A model generated the notes under the pieces. It saw nothing but the letters and a program-made list of their open reading frames with translations. It was not told the origin of the DNA and made no database searches. Below are positions 7,056 to 15,029 of a stretch of DNA of 25,730 nucleotides, piece by piece. The DNA comes from an uncultured bacterium (GTDB lineage: Bacteria > Patescibacteriota > Dojkabacteria > B142 > OLB20). The DNA is taken from assembly GCA_937889205.1 (NCBI GenBank), contig CALARN010000010.1:1-25730 (forward strand), given 5' to 3'. Positions within the stretch are counted from its first letter, which is position 1. Each line of letters begins with the position of its first letter. The translations under genes and the position numbers were made by a program.

Positions 7056-9232
7056 GCAAGGCTTGCTTTTTCCCAATTATGATCTTGATTATACTCAACC
7101 ACTTTTGCTTGTAATCTTGCTAACTCTGTCTTGTCTTTAAGCAGTTTAGATAATGTATTAGCTATTGTTTCGGGCTTATTGTCTGGTATTCTGATGCCAA
7201 TATCTAGATTATTAAAGATATAGCTTTGGCTTAGCATAATAGGGCGCTTTGCGCCAATGCTAGTTCTAACGGCTCCGCTAGCTCCTTCTTGTACATCAGC
7301 ATAAGCCAAAACAACGATGTCGGCTAGTTGTAATAATTTAACGACTTCTATTGTTTTAAGAAAATCAGATATTAACACCACGTGATTTTCAAGATTCTGA
7401 AGCTTAATATATTGCTGCATTTGCTTATACACTGTACTAGAGGTGCTATTGTTGGGGTTAAGAGCATTGATTACTAAATAACAGATGTTTGGATATTCTT
7501 TTTTCAAAATATTAACTGCAGCCAATGTCTCTAAAATGCCTTTTTTATCATGTATTAACCCATGGCTTGCAATAATTGGATTGTTAGTTAGCCCAATCTC
7601 TTTTCTTAGGGCCTGCTTGTCTTCATCTCTAAAACTAATAAATCCATGTTCTATTAGTTTTATGTTTGATAGCCCCAATGCTGATAAAGCATTTAAATCA
7701 GATGCTGAATGAACTAGTATGGTATCAATTGCCTTTAATGAAATACAAACTTCTTTTAAAGCTGCATTAACTGAGTGAAAAGTTATATATACTGAAATAC
7801 CTTTGCCTTTAATTCTTTTTGCAAGCTCTGCCATAAGTTTGGCGGAATAAAATGAAGAGTTGTACTGAAATTGCACCATGTCTGGTTGGTAATTATCAAT
7901 ATCCTCAATTAACTTGTCAAAACTCATTTCACCATATTGCCAATTTCTCATCACAAATGCTTCATCACTTGCGGTACGATCGCCAATATCATAATTGGCA
8001 AATACTTTGAAGTCTTTGAAGCTTGAGATGATCGGATAGTATAAATTTCTAGAGTATTCTGCTATGCCGCATCGAGAATTCCAGGTTGATATAACTGCAA
8101 TTTTTTTTGTTTTTAATGCCGCTAATTTTTCAATACTCTCAATTGCCTTTATACACTCTGTTGCAGCATTTTGCCATGTAAGTTGAATACTTGCAAGATA
8201 GGCATTATTAATTTTTGTTTTAACTTCTACAGCATCTTCTTGCTCATACAAATATCGAAGCAGAGACTGTAACTGTTTAACATCGGGCTCTGCAACTTTT
8301 GCTCCAGGGATGTTTAAATGGGATTTGCTATCTACTAGCTTATATTTTAATAAAAAGCAGTTGTCATTATTGCAAAAATCCATATGACCACTAAAGCCGG
8401 TAGTTATCAAAGGCTTTTTTAAACGCATCGCTTCTGCCATAGGTAATCCGTAGCCTTCGGCTCTTGAGGGTAGAACTACTACATTACAAGACTCATATAG
8501 ATATTTTAACTGTCCATCAGAAATACTATTATCATTAATGATCTCAACTTCTGCAGAGTCGTTTGTCCTATTTGCTAGTAATTTGTTAACCTCTTTGTCA
8601 TGGCTGGCGTTAGGGAACAATTTTAGTATTAGGCTTACTGCGTCTTTGTTGGAGAATTCAGCTAAATATGCTTTTAGTAAGACATCGACTCCTTTACGGT
8701 ACTGTGCAGAGCTAATATGTAAAAATTTAAAATTCTGTCTGCTTTTAATTTTATACACTTCACTTTCTGCGTTAGGAATGTCTAAACCTTCTGATATGAC
8801 AAACATGGGAATAGTGATACCGGATGCGCGAAAAACACTTCGCACATGCTCGCTGGTTACCAGTAATCCATGTAAGTGCTGATTACACTCTTCCGCCCAG
8901 CGCTTAGGGAAAACTGTTTCTTCCCAAGCTAAATATCCAAGTTTAATTTTACCGGAGATTTTAGAAAGCCCGTAAGCAGCATATTGGCTTTTAGGAAAGT
9001 TATTATAAATAACTACATCGGGCTCACCAAGCTCTTTTGAATAAAGTTCTTTTAAAAAAGGGTAGCGACTATATTCTGCCTGTGCCGGTAGGCGATCACA
9101 GTGCTCTGCATCTGCCCATAACCTTACTTCAATATTTGGATACTTTGCCCTCAAGGCAAGTGCTAGTGCTCGATTTACTCTAGCAAGTGAATACTCTGTT
9201 GCAAAAGGGCCAATAATTGTTAATGATTTTAT
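7034..9232 (-). CDS. Tandem GT4 glycosyltransferase
   Basis: Two GT-B (family 4) glycosyltransferases fused in one 732-residue chain, likely making cell-surface glycan on the inner face of the membrane. Unit 1 (about 1-370) has IIGPFATEYSLARVNR at the start, the sugar-nucleotide-domain segment FLHISSAQYRKGVDVL (about 170-185) and the E-x7-E signature EGYGLPMAE (260-268). Unit 2 (about 377-732) begins KKIAVISTWNSRCGIAEYSR, the typical start of a second GT4 unit, and has SHGLIHDKKGILETL; its E-x7-E region is changed to QEGASGAVRTSIGAKRP. The ATG at 9232 is chosen over one at 9277 because a TATAAT promoter box lies at 9269-9274, placing the upstream ATG ahead of transcription. The donor sugars cannot be read. 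Confidence 0.88.
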   Translation of the reverse strand: MKSLTIIGPFATEYSLARVNRALALALRAKYPNIEVRLWADAEHCDRLPAQAEYSRYPFLKELYSKELGEPDVVIYNNFPKSQYAAYGLSKISGKIKLGYLAWEETVFPKRWAEECNQHLHGLLVTSEHVRSVFRASGITIPMFVISEGLDIPNAESEVYKIKSRQNFKFLHISSAQYRKGVDVLLKAYLAEFSNKDAVSLILKLFPNASHDKEVNKLLANRTNDSAEVEIINDNSISDGQLKYLYESCNVVVLPSRAEGYGLPMAEAMRLKKPLITTGFSGHMDFCNNDNCFLLKYKLVDSKSHLNIPGAKVAEPDVKQLQSLLRYLYEQEDAVEVKTKINNAYLASIQLTWQNAATECIKAIESIEKLAALKTKKIAVISTWNSRCGIAEYSRNLYYPIISSFKDFKVFANYDIGDRTASDEAFVMRNWQYGEMSFDKLIEDIDNYQPDMVQFQYNSSFYSAKLMAELAKRIKGKGISVYITFHSVNAALKEVCISLKAIDTILVHSASDLNALSALGLSNIKLIEHGFISFRDEDKQALRKEIGLTNNPIIASHGLIHDKKGILETLAAVNILKKEYPNICYLVINALNPNNSTSSTVYKQMQQYIKLQNLENHVVLISDFLKTIEVVKLLQLADIVVLAYADVQEGASGAVRTSIGAKRPIMLSQSYIFNNLDIGIRIPDNKPETIANTLSKLLKDKTELARLQAKVVEYNQDHNWEKASLAYLTNLL

Positions 9233-9268
9233 CATCAGTGATTTCTTAATAAGCTCGTTTAATATTAA

Positions 9269-9297
9269 ATTATACATGCTTTTTGCCTAACTGACAG
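9269..9297 (-). promoter_or_regulatory. Promoter for tandem glycosyltransferase
   Basis: Minus strand CTGTCA (9292-9297), 17 bases, perfect TATAAT (9269-9274). Transcription would start near 9262, which excludes an in-frame ATG at 9277 as the start codon and supports ATG 9232. It stands back to back with the plus-strand promoter at 9307-9335. Confidence 0.65.
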
Positions 9298-9306
9298 TAG
9301 CTGTAG

Positions 9307-9335
9307 TTTACAACCAGCCATAATTATTGCATAAT
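9307..9335 (+). promoter_or_regulatory. Promoter for gene at 9358
   Basis: TTTACA (9307-9312), 17 bases, CATAAT (9330-9335): one mismatch to consensus in each box. The start point would be near 9342, which is after an in-frame ATG at 9337, so the coding start must be the ATG at 9358. Confidence 0.65.
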
Positions 9336-9357
9336 CATGCTATATTACAATATTAAG

Positions 9358-9723
9358 ATGACAGCTACAGAGTTACTTGAAAAAATTCGCGAACATATTG
9401 ATGCTACAGAAATTACAACAGATTCGGCTCATTTAGATGCAGAAGAACTGGTCACTAAGTATGCCATTCCTGCTTTAAATAATTTAAAAGAAATTCAAAG
9501 CGGTTTATATCAAGATTTTTTTCTAAACGATAACGGTTTTACCAGTAAATTAAAGAATAAAGTTGTACGTAAGATTGCGAATGTATCTCGAAATACTGTT
9601 GAGTTATCACTAATGCGTCAACAAAAGTTTAATGATAATGTAACTGCTGTTTTAGAATATCTTTTTGCTGAAAATGCAAAACTTAAAAAGACAATAGCAG
9701 AACTTGAAAAGTCAAAAAGTTAG
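9358..9723 (+). CDS. Small protein like N-terminus of glycan methyltransferases
   Basis: A 121-residue cytoplasmic-looking protein. It has acidic helices at 1-40, a middle segment KLKNKVVRKIANV (65-77), then RQQKFNDNVTAVLEYL (88-103) and a coiled-coil-like end (104-120). The pattern of a basic helix, then QQxFN, then a hydrophobic helix and coiled coil is what one sees in the N-terminal segment of many methyltransferases and glycosyltransferases in polysaccharide clusters, where a catalytic domain follows. Here the protein stops before any catalytic domain, so it may be a free-standing adapter or oligomerisation module. This comparison is from memory of the family and is inference. The ATG at 9358 is preferred over 9337 because of the promoter. 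An LCP gene follows 49 bases later. Confidence 0.75.
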   Translation: MTATELLEKIREHIDATEITTDSAHLDAEELVTKYAIPALNNLKEIQSGLYQDFFLNDNGFTSKLKNKVVRKIANVSRNTVELSLMRQQKFNDNVTAVLEYLFAENAKLKKTIAELEKSKS

Positions 9724-9772
9724 AGTTTCAAATACAAGTTCCTTTCTTCAATAAAAAAAGCTACAATAGTTT

Positions 9773-10975
9773 ATGACTATGGGCTTTTCAAAAAATTACA
9801 ATCAATTTCGTGAACCTGCTAGAAAGATTAAGCTTTATCAACTTTTATTGATAATCTTTTTTACAGTTCAGTTACTACTTTTTGCAATTAATGACTTGCC
9901 AGATATTGTTTTTACTTCATTGGGCTTTAGATCTGCAACTAATACAACAGATCGCGACCAAATTGCTAATAACTTTACAGGAATACTTGGCATAGATTTG
10001 CAGAGAGATGAAAAATTGCCCGTATTATCTGATAATGGAAGAACTGCATTATTAATAGCTGGAATTGACTCGCGCGAAGTCTATATTAAAAACGGTGAGT
10101 TTATAAATCCCCTTGAAAATGGAACCAGGCATATTGATTCAATTATGCAAATAGTATTTGATCACAAGACCAACGAGCTATTTCAAATATCTATCCCACG
10201 AGATACCGGTGTAGATATTCGCATGGATTGTTTAAAATTTTCTGGTAACATTCACTGGTTATACACTAAAGGACAAAGAAGTACTTGCGAGGGTAAGGGT
10301 ATTGAGGTGTTAAAAAATGGAGTGGAGACTATAACAGGAATTAAAAGTCAGTATTTCGTAATTGTCTCACTTGAGGCTTTCCCCAAAATTATTGAGGCTG
10401 TAGCTGTAAAAAATGATAAAGGTGAGAAGGGTATTTATCTTGATAACCCTAATACTTTTTCCGAGATTTACCCAGCAGATAATCAAACAGGTTGGGAGAA
10501 TGTTTATTTTCCTAAGGGTAATATTTTTCTAACTCCTCGTCGGGCTTTGCAATTTGCCAGATCTAGACAGTTTACCAGCGATTTTTCAAGGGCTGCAAGA
10601 CAGCAACTTGTAGTTCAGGCGGTAATTAAGCATGGCTTAGCCATGGGGTTACTCTCTGAGCCTAGTAAAATTCAAGAATTGATAACTGTATTTAGCGACT
10701 ATATATTAATGTCTCCACCTGAAGATTTAAATGAATTATTGGGAATGATTAAAGTTGCCCAGTTAGTTGATGTTGATAATATGCATCATATTGTGCTTGA
10801 TCCAGATTTTGGTAATGAGGGTTACGAGAAATATCTAAATAAACCGCCACACGATAGAAGGGGGGCGTATTATCTTGTACCTACAGCGTGGAAAGAATGT
10901 CCTGGTAATGAGTTTTGTAAGGTGCAAGAGAAAATTGAGTACTATTTTAAGAATCCGGAAGAGATTAATGACTAA
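9773..10975 (+). CDS. LytR-CpsA-Psr (LCP) family protein
   Basis: A 400-residue membrane protein of the LCP family, which transfers lipid-linked glycans onto peptidoglycan or surface proteins outside the membrane. It has a membrane segment at about 22-40 and an LCP domain at about 90-285 with TALLIAGIDSRE (91-102), RHIDSIMQIVFD (119-130), SIPRDTGVDI (140-149) and ARSRQFTSDFSRAARQQ (262-278). The key Asp and Arg residues that hold the polyprenyl-pyrophosphate head (D122, R143, D144, R263, R265) are present. Two Cys (153 and 172) lie in the extracellular domain and might form a disulfide. The start may be ATG 9773 or ATG 9779; neither has a ribosome binding site. The setting beside glycosyltransferases and a large anchored extracellular protein supports a role in attaching a surface glycan. 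Confidence 0.9.
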   Translation: MTMGFSKNYNQFREPARKIKLYQLLLIIFFTVQLLLFAINDLPDIVFTSLGFRSATNTTDRDQIANNFTGILGIDLQRDEKLPVLSDNGRTALLIAGIDSREVYIKNGEFINPLENGTRHIDSIMQIVFDHKTNELFQISIPRDTGVDIRMDCLKFSGNIHWLYTKGQRSTCEGKGIEVLKNGVETITGIKSQYFVIVSLEAFPKIIEAVAVKNDKGEKGIYLDNPNTFSEIYPADNQTGWENVYFPKGNIFLTPRRALQFARSRQFTSDFSRAARQQLVVQAVIKHGLAMGLLSEPSKIQELITVFSDYILMSPPEDLNELLGMIKVAQLVDVDNMHHIVLDPDFGNEGYEKYLNKPPHDRRGAYYLVPTAWKECPGNEFCKVQEKIEYYFKNPEEIND

Positions 10976-11016
10976 GTACACTTAATGGTACTAATTAAAT
11001 ATATATAAATAATAAT

Positions 11017-12942
11017 ATGGAAGAAAATTCAAAGATCTCTGCAGCAAAAGACGAAAAGCTTATTGAGAAGAATGACATTGTTAATACAGATGTAGATGAA
11101 TTATTGACTGACTTTAAAAAACAGCAATCTAAGCAAAGCAAGCGATCGCAGCTAAAGAAGCTTATTTTCATTTTAGGTTCAGTATTCATTCTCGTGACTA
11201 TCTTCGTCGCTTTCATGATAGTCTTGAAATTAGATGGAAAATTATTTCCTGCAAATTTATCGGGGATGGTAGAGGATTATGCTCAGAGACCGGTTGCAGA
11301 GGCAAAAGTATGCGTGCAATCACGATGTGTCAATACAGACAATACTGGCACTTTTAAAATTGATGATCTCATTTATGGCAAGTATGATTTTGCAATCGAG
11401 GCTAAGTTCTTTAAGCCCTATAGTCAAGAGATTGAAATCAAGAGAGGTGATAACCAAATTAAAATTGCACTTGAGGCAAAGGGGGTAGGTGATATCAGTG
11501 GAAAGTTGCTTTCAGATGATGATTTGATATCAGATGATTTATTAATTAAAGTTGGTAAAAGCGAATTAGAATTAGCGGAAGATAATTCATTTGAACTAAG
11601 AAACCTCACTACTGGAGAATACCTATTGACGATAACCTCGCCACATTATATTGATATTTCAGCCAACATAACAATTAATGAAGGCAGTAATAAGTTGTCA
11701 GATATTAAGCTTATGCCTGCCCTTGATTTGCAATTTATGGTTGATGATTGGCTATCTGGTGACTCGCTTAAGGCTTTTACATTGCTAATTAACAATGTCG
11801 AGCAAGTAATTGCAGCAGATGAAATAATAAAACAAGCTAAGGATGTTGCTTACACATCAGATGTGGAGTTAGTGATTAAAGCAGATGGGTATATTGAGAA
11901 AAAGTTCCAGTTTACTGATTTAGTTCAGGGTGTTAACGATCTTGGTACTTTAAATTTAACACCTGTTGGTAAAACAGTATATGTCTCTGAAAGGCTTGGG
12001 TACCAAAATATTTATATTGCCAATTACGATGGAAGCGATGAGCAAATGCTTACTGATAATAAAGCTGATGCTGTTCGTCCGGTATTCATTAATAACGATA
12101 CTCAAATAGCCTTCTTAAGTACTAAAGATGGTATTAAAGATAATTACGGCTCATTAATATACTTGCCGTATGTCTATGATGTGAAGACGGGTAAAACAAA
12201 TAGGCTTGGTTCTCAAGGCGCAAACTACTTAAGCTTCGACTCAATGCTCAAAGCAGATGTAATTAGTTTCTATTCCGATGGCATTAATACGGAAGAAGTA
12301 TGGATTGCAAATATTAACGGAGGCAATTCTTTCAAAGCATTTGAGAAAACAAATGGATATATAACTAATCTTGTTTTTGCAAACAATGGCGAATTTGTGG
12401 CAATCTCTTGGTTTAGCTATCAAAATGCCGATAGCAATGGCATCTATGTACTTAATCTAAAAAATAAAGAGCAAAAATTCTATTATGTCTCTGGATCGAA
12501 TACAACTAATGTGATTTCTTTTTCGGCTAACAGAAAATTATTACTATTCAGTCAAGTAGAAGAGACCACCAAAACATTTGATTTATTCTTGCTTGATAAC
12601 AGCAATGGAAAACTTTCTAGGGTTACAAATTCTAGTGCCACTAAAATTGATGCTAGGTTTAGCAAGTCCTCAGATTACATCTACTATATTTCAACAAGAG
12701 ATGGTAAATCAGATTTATATCGTATTGCTACAAACGGAAAAGAAGAAACTAAGATTACTCAAGACGGAGAGGTTGCAAGTTTTCTTCTACATAATAACGA
12801 GGTAATTAGCTACACCAGTAAGCAGTCTTTATCAATTATCAATAGCAAGGGGAAAGAGCCAATAGCTCGAAAAATTACAGCAAGTGTCAAAAACGATAGC
12901 TTTGCTGCAAATTTTGATCGTTACTATGGTTACTGGGACTAG
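11017..12942 (+). CDS. Anchored carboxypeptidase-regulatory/beta-propeller protein
   Basis: A 641-residue protein with a charged cytoplasmic N-terminus (1-47), one membrane segment (about 48-70), and a large extracellular part. At 79-153 and 157-235 there are carboxypeptidase-regulatory-like beta-sandwich repeats (ANLSGMVEDYAQRPVAEAKV, then GDISGKLLSDDD), with a third possible module to about 315. From about 318 to the end are TolB/PD40-type propeller blades, seen in YIANYDGSDEQMLTDNKADA, LLLFSQVEETTK and YIYYISTRDGKSDLYRIATNG. Cys99 and Cys104 could form a local disulfide. Such domains bind glycans or proteins, and no enzyme motif is seen. It lies 41 bases after the LCP gene and probably shares its transcript. 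Its 3' end overlaps the converging gtrA-like gene by 4 bases. Confidence 0.85.
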   Translation: MEENSKISAAKDEKLIEKNDIVNTDVDELLTDFKKQQSKQSKRSQLKKLIFILGSVFILVTIFVAFMIVLKLDGKLFPANLSGMVEDYAQRPVAEAKVCVQSRCVNTDNTGTFKIDDLIYGKYDFAIEAKFFKPYSQEIEIKRGDNQIKIALEAKGVGDISGKLLSDDDLISDDLLIKVGKSELELAEDNSFELRNLTTGEYLLTITSPHYIDISANITINEGSNKLSDIKLMPALDLQFMVDDWLSGDSLKAFTLLINNVEQVIAADEIIKQAKDVAYTSDVELVIKADGYIEKKFQFTDLVQGVNDLGTLNLTPVGKTVYVSERLGYQNIYIANYDGSDEQMLTDNKADAVRPVFINNDTQIAFLSTKDGIKDNYGSLIYLPYVYDVKTGKTNRLGSQGANYLSFDSMLKADVISFYSDGINTEEVWIANINGGNSFKAFEKTNGYITNLVFANNGEFVAISWFSYQNADSNGIYVLNLKNKEQKFYYVSGSNTTNVISFSANRKLLLFSQVEETTKTFDLFLLDNSNGKLSRVTNSSATKIDARFSKSSDYIYYISTRDGKSDLYRIATNGKEETKITQDGEVASFLLHNNEVISYTSKQSLSIINSKGKEPIARKITASVKNDSFAANFDRYYGYWD

Positions 12943-13412
12943 TTTTCGGTTGTTTTAAAAATCCACAACTTATAGATAAAAAAGTTCCAAATGACTATTG
13001 TGCCTGTGATAATTGCCTTGACTATGTATTGATTGATACCCAAAGTAACTGCTAAAAAAGGAAAAGCTAATAAAGTATCATAACAATAGTTGAAAATGGA
13101 TAACATGGTGAACTTAGTTAGCTTTGTAGCATTCTTTTTATTATTATTTCTAAATGACCATTTATTAGATAAATAAAAGCTATAAAGCGTTGAAAATAGG
13201 GCGGCAATAATATTTGCCGTTATTTTATCTAATTTGATAATAGCTGTTAGTACAAAGAGCAAGGTAATTTGAAATAGAAAAGCGCTTAAGCCTACTACTA
13301 CATACTTTAGAAAACTTACAGACAGCCATTGTCTTAAGAGTTTTTTAATTAAAGGGGGCCAATTCAAACCAAGAATAGCATCTCGAAACGCTCGCAGCTT
13401 TGTAATTTTCAT
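12939..13412 (-). CDS. GtrA-like membrane protein
   Basis: A 157-residue GtrA-family protein with four membrane helices (about 33-55, 62-85, 100-125 and 130-150). Family members are associated with moving polyprenyl-phosphate-linked sugars across the membrane. Typical features are FLKYVVVGLSAFLFQ (35-49), NIIAALFSTLYSFYLSNKWSF and the C-terminal WNFFIYKLWIF. Its ATG lies within an ATGA overlap with the stop of the upstream GT4 gene, so the two are probably translated together and act on the same glycan. The stop overlaps that of the converging propeller gene. Confidence 0.88.
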   Translation of the reverse strand: MKITKLRAFRDAILGLNWPPLIKKLLRQWLSVSFLKYVVVGLSAFLFQITLLFVLTAIIKLDKITANIIAALFSTLYSFYLSNKWSFRNNNKKNATKLTKFTMLSIFNYCYDTLLAFPFLAVTLGINQYIVKAIITGTIVIWNFFIYKLWIFKTTEN

Positions 13413-14527
13413 TTTTTAGTAGTTTTTGTTAATTGCTCTATTATACCTAATAATTTATTTGCTGAAAGCTCCCAAGAGAATTTTTCCATTACTGCATCTG
13501 CAACATTTTTCTTTTTACCGTTAATAACTCTAACAAGTTTTTCGGCAATTTCTTCTACATTATTTGGGTTAGCAAATTTTGCCCAAGATACGAAACTTTC
13601 TTTAAGTACAGGAATATCGCTTAATAATGTGGGTTTATTGTAAGTTAAGGCCTCTAAAGCGGGCATACCAAAGCCCTCATAATGACTAAGGTAGATAAAG
13701 GCGATAGCATTTTTGAAAACTTCGGGCATCAAATCATCTGCAACATATCCGGCAAATACAACATCATTTTCTAATCCTAATGAACTTACGAGTTTAAAAA
13801 TGTCTTTATAATACCAGCCCTTTTTACCTGCAATTACATATTTGATCTCTAAATCAATTTTCTGCTCTTGTCTTAATTTTGCAAATGCTTTTATAGCAGC
13901 ATCCAAATTCTTTCTAGGCTCTAGAGTACCTACAGATAATAGGTACTTTTTTGGCAAATCAAGCGGTTTAGCTGCTTGATAGTTATCGTTAGTAATATGA
14001 GCTAATTCATTCCTTGCTGGGTAAACGATTTCAACCTTGTCATTGGGCATCTTCCATAAGCTTTGTAGCTCTTTTTTAACAGTGTTAGATACTGTGACTA
14101 CTTTTTTAGCTTTCTGTAAAGCCATTCGGGTAGTGAATGGGTAAATCATTCGTGCTTTAACGGGAAAAAATTTAGGGTATTTAATTGGTGCTAAATCATG
14201 AATGAATTGTACAGTATTAGGGTAACTTAATGAGAAGAAGTGGTTAGAGTATGATAATAACAAGTCAACTTTTCTAGCCTTAAGATCTTTGGTTACATTC
14301 ATCATCCAGCGAATCCCCCTAGCTCGATATTTTTTTGGAAAGGGGATAACTACATTTTCCACTCTATCAGAGTTAAATTTAATTTTATCAAAAGGTAGTG
14401 TTGTATATAGTAAGTACTTATTCTTTTTATCAAGGTCAATCAGCTTTTGCGTAAGGTTTATTGTGTATATGCCAATGCCTGCTGGATTTAATTCTGCTGG
14501 AGAAAGGTCGATAGCAATAGTTTTCAT
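13409..14527 (-). CDS. GT4 glycosyltransferase
   Basis: A 372-residue GT-B glycosyltransferase of family 4, mannosyltransferase-like. It has the N-terminal strand IAIDLSPAELNPAGIGIYT with the glycine-rich acceptor loop, TVQFIHDLAPIKYP (105-118), KKVVTVSNTVKKEL (141-154), the C-terminal domain start LLSVGTLEPRKNLDAAIKAF (196-215), and the E-x7-E signature EGFGMPALE (284-292). All family landmarks are intact. It is expected to work on a lipid-linked sugar at the inner membrane face. It is co-transcribed with the GtrA-like gene (4-base overlap). The 93 bases between it and the ferredoxin gene are AT-rich with no clear ORF or terminator. Confidence 0.93.
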   Translation of the reverse strand: MKTIAIDLSPAELNPAGIGIYTINLTQKLIDLDKKNKYLLYTTLPFDKIKFNSDRVENVVIPFPKKYRARGIRWMMNVTKDLKARKVDLLLSYSNHFFSLSYPNTVQFIHDLAPIKYPKFFPVKARMIYPFTTRMALQKAKKVVTVSNTVKKELQSLWKMPNDKVEIVYPARNELAHITNDNYQAAKPLDLPKKYLLSVGTLEPRKNLDAAIKAFAKLRQEQKIDLEIKYVIAGKKGWYYKDIFKLVSSLGLENDVVFAGYVADDLMPEVFKNAIAFIYLSHYEGFGMPALEALTYNKPTLLSDIPVLKESFVSWAKFANPNNVEEIAEKLVRVINGKKKNVADAVMEKFSWELSANKLLGIIEQLTKTTKK

Positions 14528-14620
14528 GACAATTAGTAATATATAAAATATTCGCTAGTATGAGTTAAACGAATAATAACTAAAAATATTTCTGTAACTA
14601 TTTTAATAAATCGAAAATGC

Positions 14621-14905
14621 TTATGCCTCAGGGAAAATTTGTTTTCCGGTCTCGTTTTCAAAGACTTTAATGGCAAATACGGGGCAAGATTGAGCCGCTG
14701 CTAATACTATTTCGTCAGTATCCCAATCGCCTTCAATTATTAGTACTTTGTTGGCCTCATCAAGAGTAAATGTATTACCTGCGATAGCTACACAGCTTGC
14801 CGCACCAATGCAAGCTTCGCGATCAATTTCAAGCCTATATTTACCATTAATCGTGGTAGCACTATGTGTATTGTCGTCTGCAGATTTAGTAATGGTTGTT
14901 GTCAT
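14621..14905 (-). CDS. [3Fe-4S]-type ferredoxin
   Basis: A 94-residue single-cluster ferredoxin, a soluble one-electron carrier. Cys32 and Cys38 lie in CIGAASC and Cys74 in SCPVFAI; the position that carries the second cluster Cys in [4Fe-4S] ferredoxins is Ala35. Three ligands plus this substitution fit the [3Fe-4S] (or labile [4Fe-4S]) class, often paired with P450s or other oxidoreductases. It has a Thr/Ser-rich N-terminal extension (1-22). It sits alone on its own promoter between a glycosyltransferase gene and the STT3-like gene, and no redox partner is adjacent; a SufU-like scaffold lies 2 kb away. Confidence 0.9.
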   Translation of the reverse strand: MTTTITKSADDNTHSATTINGKYRLEIDREACIGAASCVAIAGNTFTLDEANKVLIIEGDWDTDEIVLAAAQSCPVFAIKVFENETGKQIFPEA

Positions 14906-14940
14906 TGAGAGTGGTTAAGAAGTTATTTTTCGCTAATATC

Positions 14941-14969
14941 ATCATACTAAAAACCTTGATAATTAGCAA
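14941..14969 (-). promoter_or_regulatory. Promoter for ferredoxin gene
   Basis: Minus strand TTGCTA (14964-14969), 17 bases, TATGAT (14941-14946). The leader to the ATG at 14905 is about 28 bases. It lies in the 124-base divergent region shared with the STT3-like gene, whose own promoter I could not assign. Confidence 0.6.
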
Positions 14970-15029
14970 TTTTGCAAAATAGACGCTTTATGATAAGCTA
15001 GATTATTCACAAATATTAATAATAATCAC

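Noticed and set aside
9762..9767. TACAAT as a -10 for the LCP gene with a leaderless start
   Set aside because: It lies 5 bases before the ATG and has no -35; this would require a leaderless transcript unlike the spacing at the other readable promoters. The gene more likely follows the 9358 gene on one transcript.
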